Shown in pieces: positions 34,829 through 43,458 of a stretch of DNA of 64,000 nucleotides. The position numbers and the translations under genes were made by a program. How positions within the stretch are numbered: position 1 is the first letter of the stretch; each line of letters opens with the position of its first letter. Under the pieces are notes generated by a model. That model was not told where the DNA came from and made no database searches. It saw only the letters and a list, made by a program, of their open reading frames with translations. Location of the stretch: positions 682,001 through 746,000 of the forward strand of contig JACKKJ010000001.1 of assembly GCA_024236495.1 (NCBI GenBank). The letters are read 5' to 3'. The stretch is from Paracoccaceae bacterium. GTDB taxonomy: Bacteria > Pseudomonadota > Alphaproteobacteria > Rhodobacterales > Rhodobacteraceae.

Positions 34829-36064
34829 TCATTCCGCCGGCGCGACGACCGGGCGGGCCAGCACGGTTTCCCGGCCCGGTTCGGGGTCCAGCGGGATCAG
34901 GAACGCAAGCATCAGCGATCCGGCCGCGATGCCGGCCGCGATCAGGAACACCGCCGCCGGCGCGGCCACCCAGACCAGCCCCAGCAGCACCGGCAGGACC
35001 ACCGCCGAGATGTGGTTGATCGTGAAGGCGACCGCAGCGGTCGGCGCGATGTCGCCGGGTGCCGCGATCTTCTGGAAGTAGGTCTTGAGTGCGATGGCAA
35101 GCGCGAAGAACAGGTGGTCGATGACATAAAGCGACGCCGCCAGCGCCACGCCCCAACCGAACAGATAGATCCCGCCGTAGGACAGGAAGACGCAGACAAG
35201 CCCGGTGTATTCGAAGATCAGCGCACGCCGTTCGCCCCATTTCGCGACGACCCGCCCCATCAGCGGCGCGAAGATCATGTTGGCGATCAGGTTGATGAGG
35301 AACAGGCCCGTCACTTCGTCCACGGAAAAGCCGAACCGCTCGACCATCATGAACCCGGCGAAGACGATGAAGATCTGCCGCCGCGCGCCTGCGAAGAACT
35401 GAAGCAGATAGTAAAGCCAGTAGCGCCGCCGCAGGATCAGGCGTTTTTCCTGCGGGTGGGGGGCCTCGAACATCGGGTAGAGGAAAAGGCAGGCAAGCCC
35501 GACCGCGGCGGTGAATCCGCCCGACACGAGGTAGACGAAGTTGTAGGACAGATCGAACCGCCGCCAGGTCAGGACGATCAGGACATAGGCGACAAGCGTC
35601 GCCCCCGATCCTGCGGCTGCGATCCAGCCCAGCGTCTGCGGTGCGCGTTTCCGGTCGATCCACTGGAGCTGCAGGGACTGGTTGACGGTTTCGTAGTAGT
35701 GAAACCCGATGGAGGACAGGAGCGTGATGACAAGGATGCCGCCAAGCGAGGGGAACCACGCCGTCACCGCCGTCGCCACGCCCAGCAGGGTCAACGAGAG
35801 GAGCGCAAGCACCTGTTCGCGCAGGAACATCAGGACGAAGATCACGCCGATGGCAAGAAAGCCGGGGATTTCCCGCACGGTGTGCAGAAGGCCGATATGG
35901 GCCCCGTCAAACCCCGCGACCGAAATGACGAAATTGTTCAGAAGCGCCGACCAGGTGGAAAACGCCACCGGCATCGCCGCGGCCATAACGAACAGGAGTA
36001 CCTGCGGACGCCGCCAGAAGGGCAGACGTGAGGTTTCGCCAAGGGGAAGCGCCGGTTTCGACAT
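34829..36064 (-). CDS. MFS transporter, substrate unknown
   Basis: A 411-residue protein with about twelve hydrophobic helices. There is a long basic central loop (EAPHPQEKRLILRRRYW) separating the two six-helix halves. The cytoplasmic loop after helix 2 is not the classic G-x3-D-R motif. It lies between priA and msrA, all leftward, with no clear functional link. Substrate cannot be assigned. Confidence 0.78.
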   Translation of the reverse strand: MSKPALPLGETSRLPFWRRPQVLLFVMAAAMPVAFSTWSALLNNFVISVAGFDGAHIGLLHTVREIPGFLAIGVIFVLMFLREQVLALLSLTLLGVATAVTAWFPSLGGILVITLLSSIGFHYYETVNQSLQLQWIDRKRAPQTLGWIAAAGSGATLVAYVLIVLTWRRFDLSYNFVYLVSGGFTAAVGLACLFLYPMFEAPHPQEKRLILRRRYWLYYLLQFFAGARRQIFIVFAGFMMVERFGFSVDEVTGLFLINLIANMIFAPLMGRVVAKWGERRALIFEYTGLVCVFLSYGGIYLFGWGVALAASLYVIDHLFFALAIALKTYFQKIAAPGDIAPTAAVAFTINHISAVVLPVLLGLVWVAAPAAVFLIAAGIAAGSLMLAFLIPLDPEPGRETVLARPVVAPAE

Positions 36065-36118
36065 GGCCCCGGCATATCCCGCCCCACGGGAATTGGCGAG
36101 GGCGAAACGCGCTGGGCC

Positions 36119-38314
36119 CTACCAGAAGCTTTGCGGGTCGATGTCGATCGACACGCGCAGGTTCGCAGGCGGTCGCAGTTGCCCCACCCAGTCGGCCAAT
36201 GCGGGCTGAAGGGCAACCCCCTTGGCCGCCTTGACCAGAAGCCGCACGCGGTGGCGCCCCCGGACCCTCGCGATGGGCGCGGGCGCGGGGCCGAAGACCT
36301 GCGCACCGATCCGGCGCAGGGGCGCATCGCGGCGGGCAAGTTCATTGCCGAAGTCGAAGACGCCCTGCACATCGGGGGATGACAGGACGATCCCGGCCAG
36401 CCGTCCGAAGGGCGGCATCCCCGCCGCCTGCCGCTCAGCCGCCTCGGCGCGCCAGAACGCCTCCTCCTCGCCCGACAGGATGGCGCGGATGACGGGGTGT
36501 TCGGGCTGGCAGGTCTGCAACAGCGCGACGCCCGGCCGTTCGCTGCGTCCCGCCCGGCCCGAGACCTGGCGCATCAGCTGAAAGGTGCGTTCGGCGGCGC
36601 GCAGGTCCGACCCCTGAAGCCCGAGGTCCGCATCGATCACGCCGACCAGCGTCAGCAACGGAAAGTTGTGGCCCTTCGCCACAAGCTGCGTGCCGATGAT
36701 GATGTCGGCGCCGCCGCCGGCAATCTCGGCGATCTTCTCCTTCAGGGCCCGGGCCGAAGCGAAAAGATCCGAAGACAGGACCGCCACCCGCGCATCGGGG
36801 AAGCGTTCGGCCACTTCCTCGGCCAGCCGTTCGACCCCCGGTCCGACCGGGGCAAGCCGCCCCGCAGCACCGCAGGACGGGCAGGTTTCGGGCATCGGTT
36901 TCGTTTCGCCGCATTGATGGCAGACAAGGCGTTTGAGGAACCGGTGTTCGACCATGCGCGCATCGCAGTGATCGCAGCCGATCTGGTGGCCGCAGGCGCG
37001 GCAGATCGTGACGGGCGCGTAGCCGCGCCGGTTGAGGAACAAGAGCGCCTGTTCCCCGCCCTCGATCCGCGCGCGGACGGCGGCGGCAAGGGTCGGGCTG
37101 ATCCAGCGGTTGGTTTCCAGCTTTTCGGCGCGCATGTCGATGGCGCGCATTTCCGGCAGTTCCGCCGTCCCGAAGCGCGATGTCAGGTCGATCCGCGCAT
37201 ACTTGCCCGCCTCGGCGTTCACCCAGGTTTCCAGGCAGGGCGTCGCCGAAGCCAGCACCACCTGTGCGTCGCACAGCGATGCGCGCAAGACCGCCATGTC
37301 GCGCGCGTTGTAAAGAGCGCCATCCTCCTGCTTGTAGGAGGTGTCGTGTTCCTCATCCACCACGATCAGCCCAAGATCGCGGAACGGCAGGAAAAGCGCC
37401 GACCGCGCGCCGACGACAAGGCCGACGCCGCCCTCGCCCGCCATCCGCCACAGCCGCCGCCGTTCGGTCTGCGTCACCCCGGAATGCCATTCGCCCGGAC
37501 GCGCGCCAAAGCGATCCTCCACCCGCGAAAGGAACTCTGCCGTCAGCGCGATTTCGGGCAAGAGGACCAGCGCCTGCCGCCCCTGCCGCAGACATTCGGC
37601 CACCGCCTCGAGGTAGACCTCGGTCTTGCCGGACCCGGTCACCCCCTTCAGAAGCGTGGTGCCATAGCGGGCGGATGCCACGGCGGCGCGCAGCCGCTCG
37701 GCCGCCGCCGCCTGATCCTCGGCAAGCGCCTTGCCGGGCAGGCCCGGGTCAAGACGCGGATAGGGCAGGTCGCGCGGCGCGTCCTCCTCGGCCACGGCCC
37801 CCTGTTTGACAAGCCCCTTGACCACGCTTGTCGAAACCCCCGCCAGAGCGGCAAGCTCGCCCAGGTTGAAGGCCGCGCCGCCATATTCGTCCAGAACGTC
37901 CATCACCCGCGCCCGCGCATCGGTCATGCGGTCGGGTTCGCCCCGCCCCCGGCGGTAGACCCTGCGCGGTCCCGGCGGATCGGCAAGGCCCGGCGCGCGG
38001 GTCGCCAGACGCAGCATCGCGGGCATCGGGGTCAGCGTGTAGTCGGCGGCGCGCATCAGGAAGGCGCGCATCGCATCGCCCATCGGCGCTGCATCAAGGA
38101 CGCGGCCGACAGGCCGGATCTTCGCCGGATCGAAGCCGCCCTCGCCCGGCCCCCAGACGACACCCATGACCCGGCGCGGACCCAGTGGCACCTCGACGAA
38201 CGCGCCGACGAAGCAGCCGCCAGGCGGCGCGCGGTAGTCCAGCGCCCTGCCCAGCGGTTCGGTCGTCAGGACCGCGACCAGCATGCCTTCGTGGAAAAAC
38301 GCCGTCTCAGGCAC
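36119..38314 (-). CDS. priA: Primosomal replication restart helicase PriA
   Basis: A 731-residue 3'-5' DNA helicase that reloads the replisome at collapsed forks. An N-terminal DNA-binding domain (about 1-110) precedes the winged helix, then Walker A GVTGSGKTEVYL, Walker B VVDEEHD, and two zinc clusters (CRACGHQIGCDHC; CHQCGE and CPSCG). C-terminal helicase motifs include GTQLVAKGHNFP and QVSGRAGR. The start is GTG at 38314 (GTG CCT GAG). It is divergent from fsa. Confidence 0.95.
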   Translation of the reverse strand: MPETAFFHEGMLVAVLTTEPLGRALDYRAPPGGCFVGAFVEVPLGPRRVMGVVWGPGEGGFDPAKIRPVGRVLDAAPMGDAMRAFLMRAADYTLTPMPAMLRLATRAPGLADPPGPRRVYRRGRGEPDRMTDARARVMDVLDEYGGAAFNLGELAALAGVSTSVVKGLVKQGAVAEEDAPRDLPYPRLDPGLPGKALAEDQAAAAERLRAAVASARYGTTLLKGVTGSGKTEVYLEAVAECLRQGRQALVLLPEIALTAEFLSRVEDRFGARPGEWHSGVTQTERRRLWRMAGEGGVGLVVGARSALFLPFRDLGLIVVDEEHDTSYKQEDGALYNARDMAVLRASLCDAQVVLASATPCLETWVNAEAGKYARIDLTSRFGTAELPEMRAIDMRAEKLETNRWISPTLAAAVRARIEGGEQALLFLNRRGYAPVTICRACGHQIGCDHCDARMVEHRFLKRLVCHQCGETKPMPETCPSCGAAGRLAPVGPGVERLAEEVAERFPDARVAVLSSDLFASARALKEKIAEIAGGGADIIIGTQLVAKGHNFPLLTLVGVIDADLGLQGSDLRAAERTFQLMRQVSGRAGRSERPGVALLQTCQPEHPVIRAILSGEEEAFWRAEAAERQAAGMPPFGRLAGIVLSSPDVQGVFDFGNELARRDAPLRRIGAQVFGPAPAPIARVRGRHRVRLLVKAAKGVALQPALADWVGQLRPPANLRVSIDIDPQSFW

Positions 38315-38400
38315 GGCGGCCCCCGATCATGGGTTCCGGCGCCCGGATGTTTGCGCTAATAGAACGCCCGACATCAGCCGCCAGCCCGGGGACCGCAGCC

Positions 38401-39054
38401 ATGAAATTCTTCGTCGATACCGCCGACACCGCCGCCATCAAGGAACTGAACGATCTGGGCATGGTCGACGGCGTGACCACCAACCCTTCGCTCATCCTGA
38501 AATCGGGGCGCGACATCCTCGAAGTGACGAAAGAGATCTGCGACATGGTCTCGGGCCCCGTTTCCGCCGAAGTCGTGGCCACCGAGGCCAAGGAGATGAT
38601 CGCCGAGGGGATGAAGCTTGCCAAGATCGCACCGAACATCGCGATCAAGGTGCCGCTGACCTGGGACGGGCTCACCGCTTGCAAGGCTTTCGCATCCGAG
38701 GGGCACAAGGTCAACGTCACGCTGTGCTTTTCCGCCGCGCAGGCGATCCTCGCGGCCAAGGCCGGCGCGTCCTTCGTTTCCCCCTTCATCGGCCGGCTTG
38801 ACGACATCCATCTCGACGGGCTCGACCTGATCGAGGACATCCGCACGATCTATGACAACTATACCTACACGACGGAAATCCTCGCCGCCTCGATCCGGTC
38901 GGTCAACCATGTGATCGACTGCGCCAAGATCGGCGCCGACGTGATCACCGCACCCCCGAATGTCATCAAGTCGATGGCCAACCATGTCCTGACCGACAAG
39001 GGCCTGGACCAGTTTCTGAAGGACTGGGCGAAAACGGGGCAGAAAATCCTTTAA
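38401..39054 (+). CDS. fsa: Fructose-6-phosphate aldolase / transaldolase-like protein
   Basis: A 217-residue TIM-barrel of the short (Fsa/TalC) transaldolase subfamily. It opens with KFFVDTADTAAIKEL and has GVTTNPSLI, the Schiff-base lysine near residue 83 (IAIKVPLTWDG), VNVTLCFS and SPFIGRLDD. It may act as a transaldolase in the pentose phosphate pathway or as an F6P aldolase; sequence alone does not decide. DUF484 and xerC follow in the same direction. Confidence 0.9.
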   Translation: MKFFVDTADTAAIKELNDLGMVDGVTTNPSLILKSGRDILEVTKEICDMVSGPVSAEVVATEAKEMIAEGMKLAKIAPNIAIKVPLTWDGLTACKAFASEGHKVNVTLCFSAAQAILAAKAGASFVSPFIGRLDDIHLDGLDLIEDIRTIYDNYTYTTEILAASIRSVNHVIDCAKIGADVITAPPNVIKSMANHVLTDKGLDQFLKDWAKTGQKIL

Positions 39055-39109
39055 GACCCGTGTATAGTCCCTGAAAAACCGGTCTGATCGAGCAGATAAA
39101 GGGACGGAC

Positions 39110-39817
39110 ATGTCAGAGACCGCAGCCATTGCAGCGGAACTGCGCGCCAGGATCATGGCAGCGCCAGAGGTAATTCTTGAGGATCGCGACCTGATGCGCG
39201 CGCTCATCTCCGCCAACGAACGGGCGATGGGCGCGAACATCGTGGACCTGCGCGGCATCGCGATGGAACGGCTGGAGGCGCGCCTCGACCGGCTGGAGGA
39301 CACCCATCGCAGCGTGATCGCGGCGGCCTACGAAAACCTGGCGGGAACCAACCAGATCCACCGGGCAGTGACCAAGCTGCTGGAGCCGCTTGACTTCGAA
39401 GAGTTCCTGACCTGCCTGGCGACCGACATCGCGCAGATCCTGCGCGTGGATTCCATCCGCCTTGTCCTTGAAAGCGCGCAAGCCGGAGAGGCGGCGGCGC
39501 TTGACCGCTTCGGCGACATCGTGGCGGTGACGGCGCCGGGCTTCATCGAGGCCTACATGCGCGGGGGGCGCCCGGCACCGATGCGCCCGGTCGTCCTGCG
39601 TCCGGTCCAGCCGGAACTGGCCGCGCTGCATGGTGAAAGGGCAGACTGGATCGGCTCCGAAGCGCTGATGCGGCTCGACCTGGGCGAGGGCCGCATGACC
39701 GGGATGCTGGTCCTCGGGTCGGAAGATGCCGACCAGTTCCGGCCCAGCCACGGCACCGACCTCCTGACTTTCTTCGCGGGCGTCTTCGAACGCGCGATGC
39801 GCCGCTGGCTGGGTTGA
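39110..39817 (+). CDS. DUF484 family protein (GAF-like)
   Basis: A 235-residue protein with an N-terminal helical part (APEVILEDRDLMRALI, then NIVDLRGIAMERLEARL) and a GAF-like C-terminal domain ending GTDLLTFFAGVFERAMRRWL. DUF484 genes commonly precede xerC in proteobacteria, as here with a ten-base gap. The function is unknown; a role linked to recombination or chromosome dimer resolution is inferred only from position. Confidence 0.85.
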   Translation: MSETAAIAAELRARIMAAPEVILEDRDLMRALISANERAMGANIVDLRGIAMERLEARLDRLEDTHRSVIAAAYENLAGTNQIHRAVTKLLEPLDFEEFLTCLATDIAQILRVDSIRLVLESAQAGEAAALDRFGDIVAVTAPGFIEAYMRGGRPAPMRPVVLRPVQPELAALHGERADWIGSEALMRLDLGEGRMTGMLVLGSEDADQFRPSHGTDLLTFFAGVFERAMRRWLG

Positions 39818-39827
39818 GGGCATCGCG

Positions 39828-40757
39828 ATGGGCCTGATGCTGTCGGCGGCGCTGCGCGAGGCGCTGGCCGGCTGGCTGGCGCATCTCAAGGCGCTTGACG
39901 GGGCGTCGGCGAACACATTGCGCGCCTATGAATCCGATGTCGGCCGCTTCCTGTCCTTTCTTGCCGCCCATCACGGCGAAAGCCTTGGGGCGCGGCGGCT
40001 TGCGGAAACCTCGCTGCCGGACATGCGCGCCTTTCTGGCCGATACGCGCGGTCGCGGCGTCTCGGCCCGCTCCGCCGCGCGCATCCTGTCGTCGGTCAAG
40101 GGATTCTACCGATGGTGGGCCGAACGGGAAGGCGTGGACCCGACGGCGGTTCTTTCCGTCCGCAGCCCGCGCTATCAGCGCAAGCTTCCACGGCCGCTTT
40201 CCGAAGACGCCGCGCGCACCGTCATCGGCACGGTCGGCGACACAGCGCGCGAAGACTGGATCGCCGCCCGTGATGCCGCTGTCGTGACGCTCCTGTACGG
40301 GTGCGGCCTGCGGATATCCGAGGCGCTTTCGCTGCCCGGAACCCATGCCGCCCTGCCCGCGTTGCTGCGCATCCGCGGCAAGGGCGGCAAGGAACGGATC
40401 GTGCCGGTGCTTCCGGCGGCGCAGGCGGCCGTCGCGGCCTATGTCCGGCTTTGTCCCTTCGCCCTTGCCGAAGACCCTTCGGCCCCGCTTTTTCGTGGCG
40501 CACGCGGCGGCGCGCTCAACCCGCGCCTGATCGCGCGGGCGATGGAACAGGTGCGCGGCGCGCTCGGGCTTCCCGCCAGCGCCACGCCACATGCCCTGCG
40601 CCACAGTTTCGCGACCCATCTACTTGCCGCCGGGGGCGATCTAAGGGCGATCCAGGAACTGCTGGGCCACGCGTCGCTTTCAACGACGCAGGCCTATACG
40701 GCGGTCGATGCGGCACGCCTGATGGAGGCCTATGAAAAGGCCCATCCCCGTGCCTGA
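39828..40757 (+). CDS. xerC: Tyrosine recombinase XerC
   Basis: A 309-residue site-specific recombinase for resolving chromosome dimers at dif. The N-terminal SAM-like core-binding domain (about 5-105) is followed by the catalytic domain with all family residues: Arg162 (GLRISEAL), Lys185 (GKGGKER), His255 and Arg258 (HALRHSF), His281 (LLGHASLS), Tyr290. Two ATGs lie close together at the start; the first is used. The context (DUF484 partner, housekeeping genes, no att sites) supports Xer rather than a phage integrase. Confidence 0.92.
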   Translation: MGLMLSAALREALAGWLAHLKALDGASANTLRAYESDVGRFLSFLAAHHGESLGARRLAETSLPDMRAFLADTRGRGVSARSAARILSSVKGFYRWWAEREGVDPTAVLSVRSPRYQRKLPRPLSEDAARTVIGTVGDTAREDWIAARDAAVVTLLYGCGLRISEALSLPGTHAALPALLRIRGKGGKERIVPVLPAAQAAVAAYVRLCPFALAEDPSAPLFRGARGGALNPRLIARAMEQVRGALGLPASATPHALRHSFATHLLAAGGDLRAIQELLGHASLSTTQAYTAVDAARLMEAYEKAHPRA

Positions 40758-40796
40758 GCGGTTGCGCCATGGCCGAAATTGCGTCAAGAGGGTCCG

Positions 40797-41489
40797 ATGA
40801 CTCCTCAGATCAAAGCCCTTTGCGTTCACCTCTTTACGGCGACCGGCGCGGTCCTGTCCATGCTTGCCATGCTGGCCGCTGCGCAGGGCAAATGGAGCCT
40901 GATGTTTCTGTGGCTGGTGGTCGCGCTGGTCGTCGACGGGATCGACGGGCCCCTTGCCCGGCGCTACCACGTCAAGACCGAATGGCCGACCTATGACGGT
41001 GTCCTTCTGGACCTCATCATCGACTATCTGACCTATGTCTTCATCCCAGCCTTCGCACTCTTCCAGTCCGGCCTCTTGCCTGGATGGACCGGCTGGCTGG
41101 CGATCATCGTCATCACCTATGCCAGTGCGATCTACTTCGTCGACACGCGCATGAAGACCAAGGACAACTCCTTTGCGGGGTTTCCGGCCTGCTGGAACAT
41201 GGTGGTGCTGGTCCTTTTCGCGCTTGAGCCGAACTTCTATCTGATGACCGGGATCATCGTGATCCTGGCGGCGACGATGTTCACCAATCTGAAGTTCATC
41301 CACCCGGTAAGAACCCAGCGCTGGCGCGGCCTGTCGCTGCCGATGGCGCTGGCCTGGACGGGTTTCGCGGGCTGGACCGCCTGGTTCGACTTCGTGTCGG
41401 GCAACCTGGCCCACTGGGGCCTTGCCGTCACATCGATCTATCTGCTGGTGGCCGGTGTCGCGCAGCAGATCCTGCCCGAACGGACATAG
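40797..41489 (+). CDS. pcs: Phosphatidylcholine synthase
   Basis: A 230-residue integral membrane CDP-alcohol phosphatidyltransferase that condenses choline with CDP-diacylglycerol. The motif DG-x2-AR...D-x3-D is visible in DGIDGPLARRYHV and YDGVLLDLIID, and YLTYVFIPAFAL, SAIYFVDTRMKTKDN and FPACWNM match the Pcs subgroup rather than Pgs or Pss. About seven membrane helices. The start at 40797 follows AGAGGG. Phosphatidylcholine is common in Rhodobacterales membranes. Confidence 0.88.
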   Translation: MTPQIKALCVHLFTATGAVLSMLAMLAAAQGKWSLMFLWLVVALVVDGIDGPLARRYHVKTEWPTYDGVLLDLIIDYLTYVFIPAFALFQSGLLPGWTGWLAIIVITYASAIYFVDTRMKTKDNSFAGFPACWNMVVLVLFALEPNFYLMTGIIVILAATMFTNLKFIHPVRTQRWRGLSLPMALAWTGFAGWTAWFDFVSGNLAHWGLAVTSIYLLVAGVAQQILPERT

Positions 41490-41509
41490 CGCGCCAACCG
41501 CGCCCGCGA

Positions 41510-42346
41510 TCAAAGCCGGGTCACGATCACGCCCGCGGCGATCATCGCGACCGACAGCGCCTTGGCAGGCGCCATCCGTTCCCCGAAGACCAGCCAGCCT
41601 ATCAGCACGGCAAAGAGGATGGAGGTTTCGCGCAGCGCCGCGACCAGCGCAATCGGTGCGAGGGTCATCGCCCAGACCGCCACGGCATAGGATCCGTACG
41701 AGGCCGCCGCCGCCACCGCCCCCCGCGCCCAGATGGCCCAGCCGTCGGGCAGCGACGCGCGGCCCTTCAGGATCAGCATCGCGGCAGCGAAGATCGCCCC
41801 GTCCACAGCGAAAAGCCAGCCGACATAGACCGACGATGCGTCGGCAAGCCGTGCGCCGATCCCGTCGACAAGCGTATAGCTCGCCGTCGCGCAGGCAGAG
41901 CCTAGCGCGAAGGGCAGCATCCGCAGGGATTCGCCCCCGGTCCAGATGCCGCGCGCCAGAATCAGGATCCCCGCGCCCAGCAACAGGATGCCTGCCGTCT
42001 CAGCGCCGCTGACCGCCTCGCCCAGCCAAAGCGCGCCGACGGCAAGCGTGATCAGCGGCGCCGTGCCGCGCGCCAGCGGATAGACACGGCTGAGGTCGCC
42101 GTGTTCATAGGCATAGGTCAGGAACAGTTTGTAGGCCGAATGGATCGCACCCGAGGCCACGATCCAGGGCCAGACATGAAGGGCGGGCAGCGGATAGGCC
42201 AGCGCGATCGCCAGGCCCAGGATGCCTTGCAGGCCCGACAGCACCATCATGGTCGCGATCCGCCCGGTGCCGAGTTTCAGGATCGCGTTCCATCCGGCGT
42301 GAAGAACCGCCGCCGCAAGAACGCTGAAGAAGATGAAAAGGCTCAT
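41510..42346 (-). CDS. EamA-family (DMT) transporter
   Basis: A 278-residue protein with about ten helices in two EamA repeats; each ends with the family W-L-G/F-GE pattern (ALWLGEAVSG in the first, GWLVFGERMAPAKALS in the second). Probably exports a small metabolite; substrate unknown. Convergent with pcs, and 63 bases downstream of ogt, so possibly the last gene of the ileS unit. Confidence 0.82.
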   Translation of the reverse strand: MSLFIFFSVLAAAVLHAGWNAILKLGTGRIATMMVLSGLQGILGLAIALAYPLPALHVWPWIVASGAIHSAYKLFLTYAYEHGDLSRVYPLARGTAPLITLAVGALWLGEAVSGAETAGILLLGAGILILARGIWTGGESLRMLPFALGSACATASYTLVDGIGARLADASSVYVGWLFAVDGAIFAAAMLILKGRASLPDGWAIWARGAVAAAASYGSYAVAVWAMTLAPIALVAALRETSILFAVLIGWLVFGERMAPAKALSVAMIAAGVIVTRL

Positions 42347-42409
42347 GCCGTCCCTCGTTGCGCAAGCCGTAGCGCCCGCAATGGCCCGGTGCAAGCGCGC
42401 GGTCCCGCG

Positions 42410-42859
42410 TCAGATGAGGAGCGAGGCGGCACCCTCGTGCCGAAGAAGCGCCACCTTGGTCTCGATCCCGCCGGGGGCGGAAAAGCCGCCAAGGCCCCCG
42501 GCGCCAAGGATGCGGTGACACGGCACGATGATTGGCACCGGGTTCGCGCCGCAGGCCTGGCCGATCGCCTGCGCGGGGGCGCCAAGTTCCTTCGCCAGAT
42601 CGCCATAGGTTCGCGTTTCGCCAAAGGGGATCGCGCACATCGCCCGCATGACCTGCCCGGTCAGGCCAGAGGCGAAGGACAGGGGCAGATCGAAAGCCCG
42701 CCGCGACCCGGCGAAATAGGCGGCAAGCTGGCAGGCGGCTTCGGCCAGAAGGGGCGTCGCGTCCCGCCCGTCGCCACCCCAGGCCAGGCGCGCGATACGG
42801 CCATCCTCTTCGGTCACGGTCAGGCGGCCATAGGGGGTTTCGATGCTCAGGTCCGGCAT
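42410..42859 (-). CDS. ogt: Methylated-DNA--protein-cysteine methyltransferase
   Basis: A 149-residue suicide repair protein for O6-alkylguanine. The acceptor Cys114 is in VPCHRILGAGG, and the DNA-binding segment IPFGETRTYGDLA and N-hinge GANPVP are present. No Ada-type regulatory domain is attached. The start at 42859 matches the usual length, though its ribosome binding site is weak. It lies 31 bases after the kinase-like gene. Confidence 0.93.
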   Translation of the reverse strand: MPDLSIETPYGRLTVTEEDGRIARLAWGGDGRDATPLLAEAACQLAAYFAGSRRAFDLPLSFASGLTGQVMRAMCAIPFGETRTYGDLAKELGAPAQAIGQACGANPVPIIVPCHRILGAGGLGGFSAPGGIETKVALLRHEGAASLLI

Positions 42860-42890
42860 GGCGGCAGGGTGCGCCGGGACGGGCCGTGGA

Positions 42891-43457
42891 TCAAGGGGCA
42901 AGAAGGCCCGCAAGCGCCGCGATGCGCCGGGCCACGTCCTCGGCCGTCACCCCTGCGGTGTCGATCGTCAGGTCGTAGGCGACATCGCGGTGGACAAGCG
43001 GCAGCTGGGCCCGCGCAAGGCCCAAGGCGCGGTCGTCACGGTCGCGTTCGCGATCTTCCAGCACCGCAAGCGGCGCGGTCAGTCCGACGCGCCAGACGCG
43101 GTGGCCACGTAGAAGGCCGGCATAGTCCGCCGGCTCACCTTCCAGCCAGACGTCGTCCACGACAAGATCGAACCCAGCATCCGCCAGCGCCGCGACCGAA
43201 CGGCGCATCGCCGCCAGAAGCGCGCGGCCCTTCGCGCCCGTCACAACCCCGGTCTCAGTCTGCCCCCCCACCTGCCGCGTATCGAAAAGGAAGGTGTCCG
43301 CGTGGTCCTGAAACCGGTCAGGCAGCATTTCGCAGAACCGGTCCATCGACAGGTGAAGTAGCGGGCGCGGGGCGATCGCCTGCAGGGTCGCCGCCACGCT
43401 GCTTTTGCCGACGCTGCCCGGGCCGTTCAGAAGGACGATCCGGGCGGCGCGGGCCAT
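42891..43457 (-). CDS. Chloramphenicol phosphotransferase-like P-loop protein
   Basis: A 188-residue P-loop protein with Walker A GPGSVGKSS (about 12-20), then LHLSMDRFCEMLP (catalytic-type Asp) and LVVDDVWLEG. This matches the CPT-like family, whose only well-known member O-phosphorylates chloramphenicol. Most members are uncharacterised small-molecule kinases. The ATG follows the ileS stop by one base (TGACATG), so translation is probably coupled. Nothing nearby suggests antibiotic resistance. Confidence 0.75.
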   Translation of the reverse strand: MARAARIVLLNGPGSVGKSSVAATLQAIAPRPLLHLSMDRFCEMLPDRFQDHADTFLFDTRQVGGQTETGVVTGAKGRALLAAMRRSVAALADAGFDLVVDDVWLEGEPADYAGLLRGHRVWRVGLTAPLAVLEDRERDRDDRALGLARAQLPLVHRDVAYDLTIDTAGVTAEDVARRIAALAGLLAP

Positions 43458-43458
43458 G

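Noticed and set aside
39828..40757. Tyrosine recombinase as sign of a mobile element
   Set aside because: Its partner DUF484 and the housekeeping context (priA, fsa) indicate chromosomal XerC. No att repeats, cargo genes or nearby tRNA.
42891..43457. CPT-like gene as antibiotic resistance
   Set aside because: Coupled to ileS in a housekeeping context; most members of this family are not resistance enzymes.
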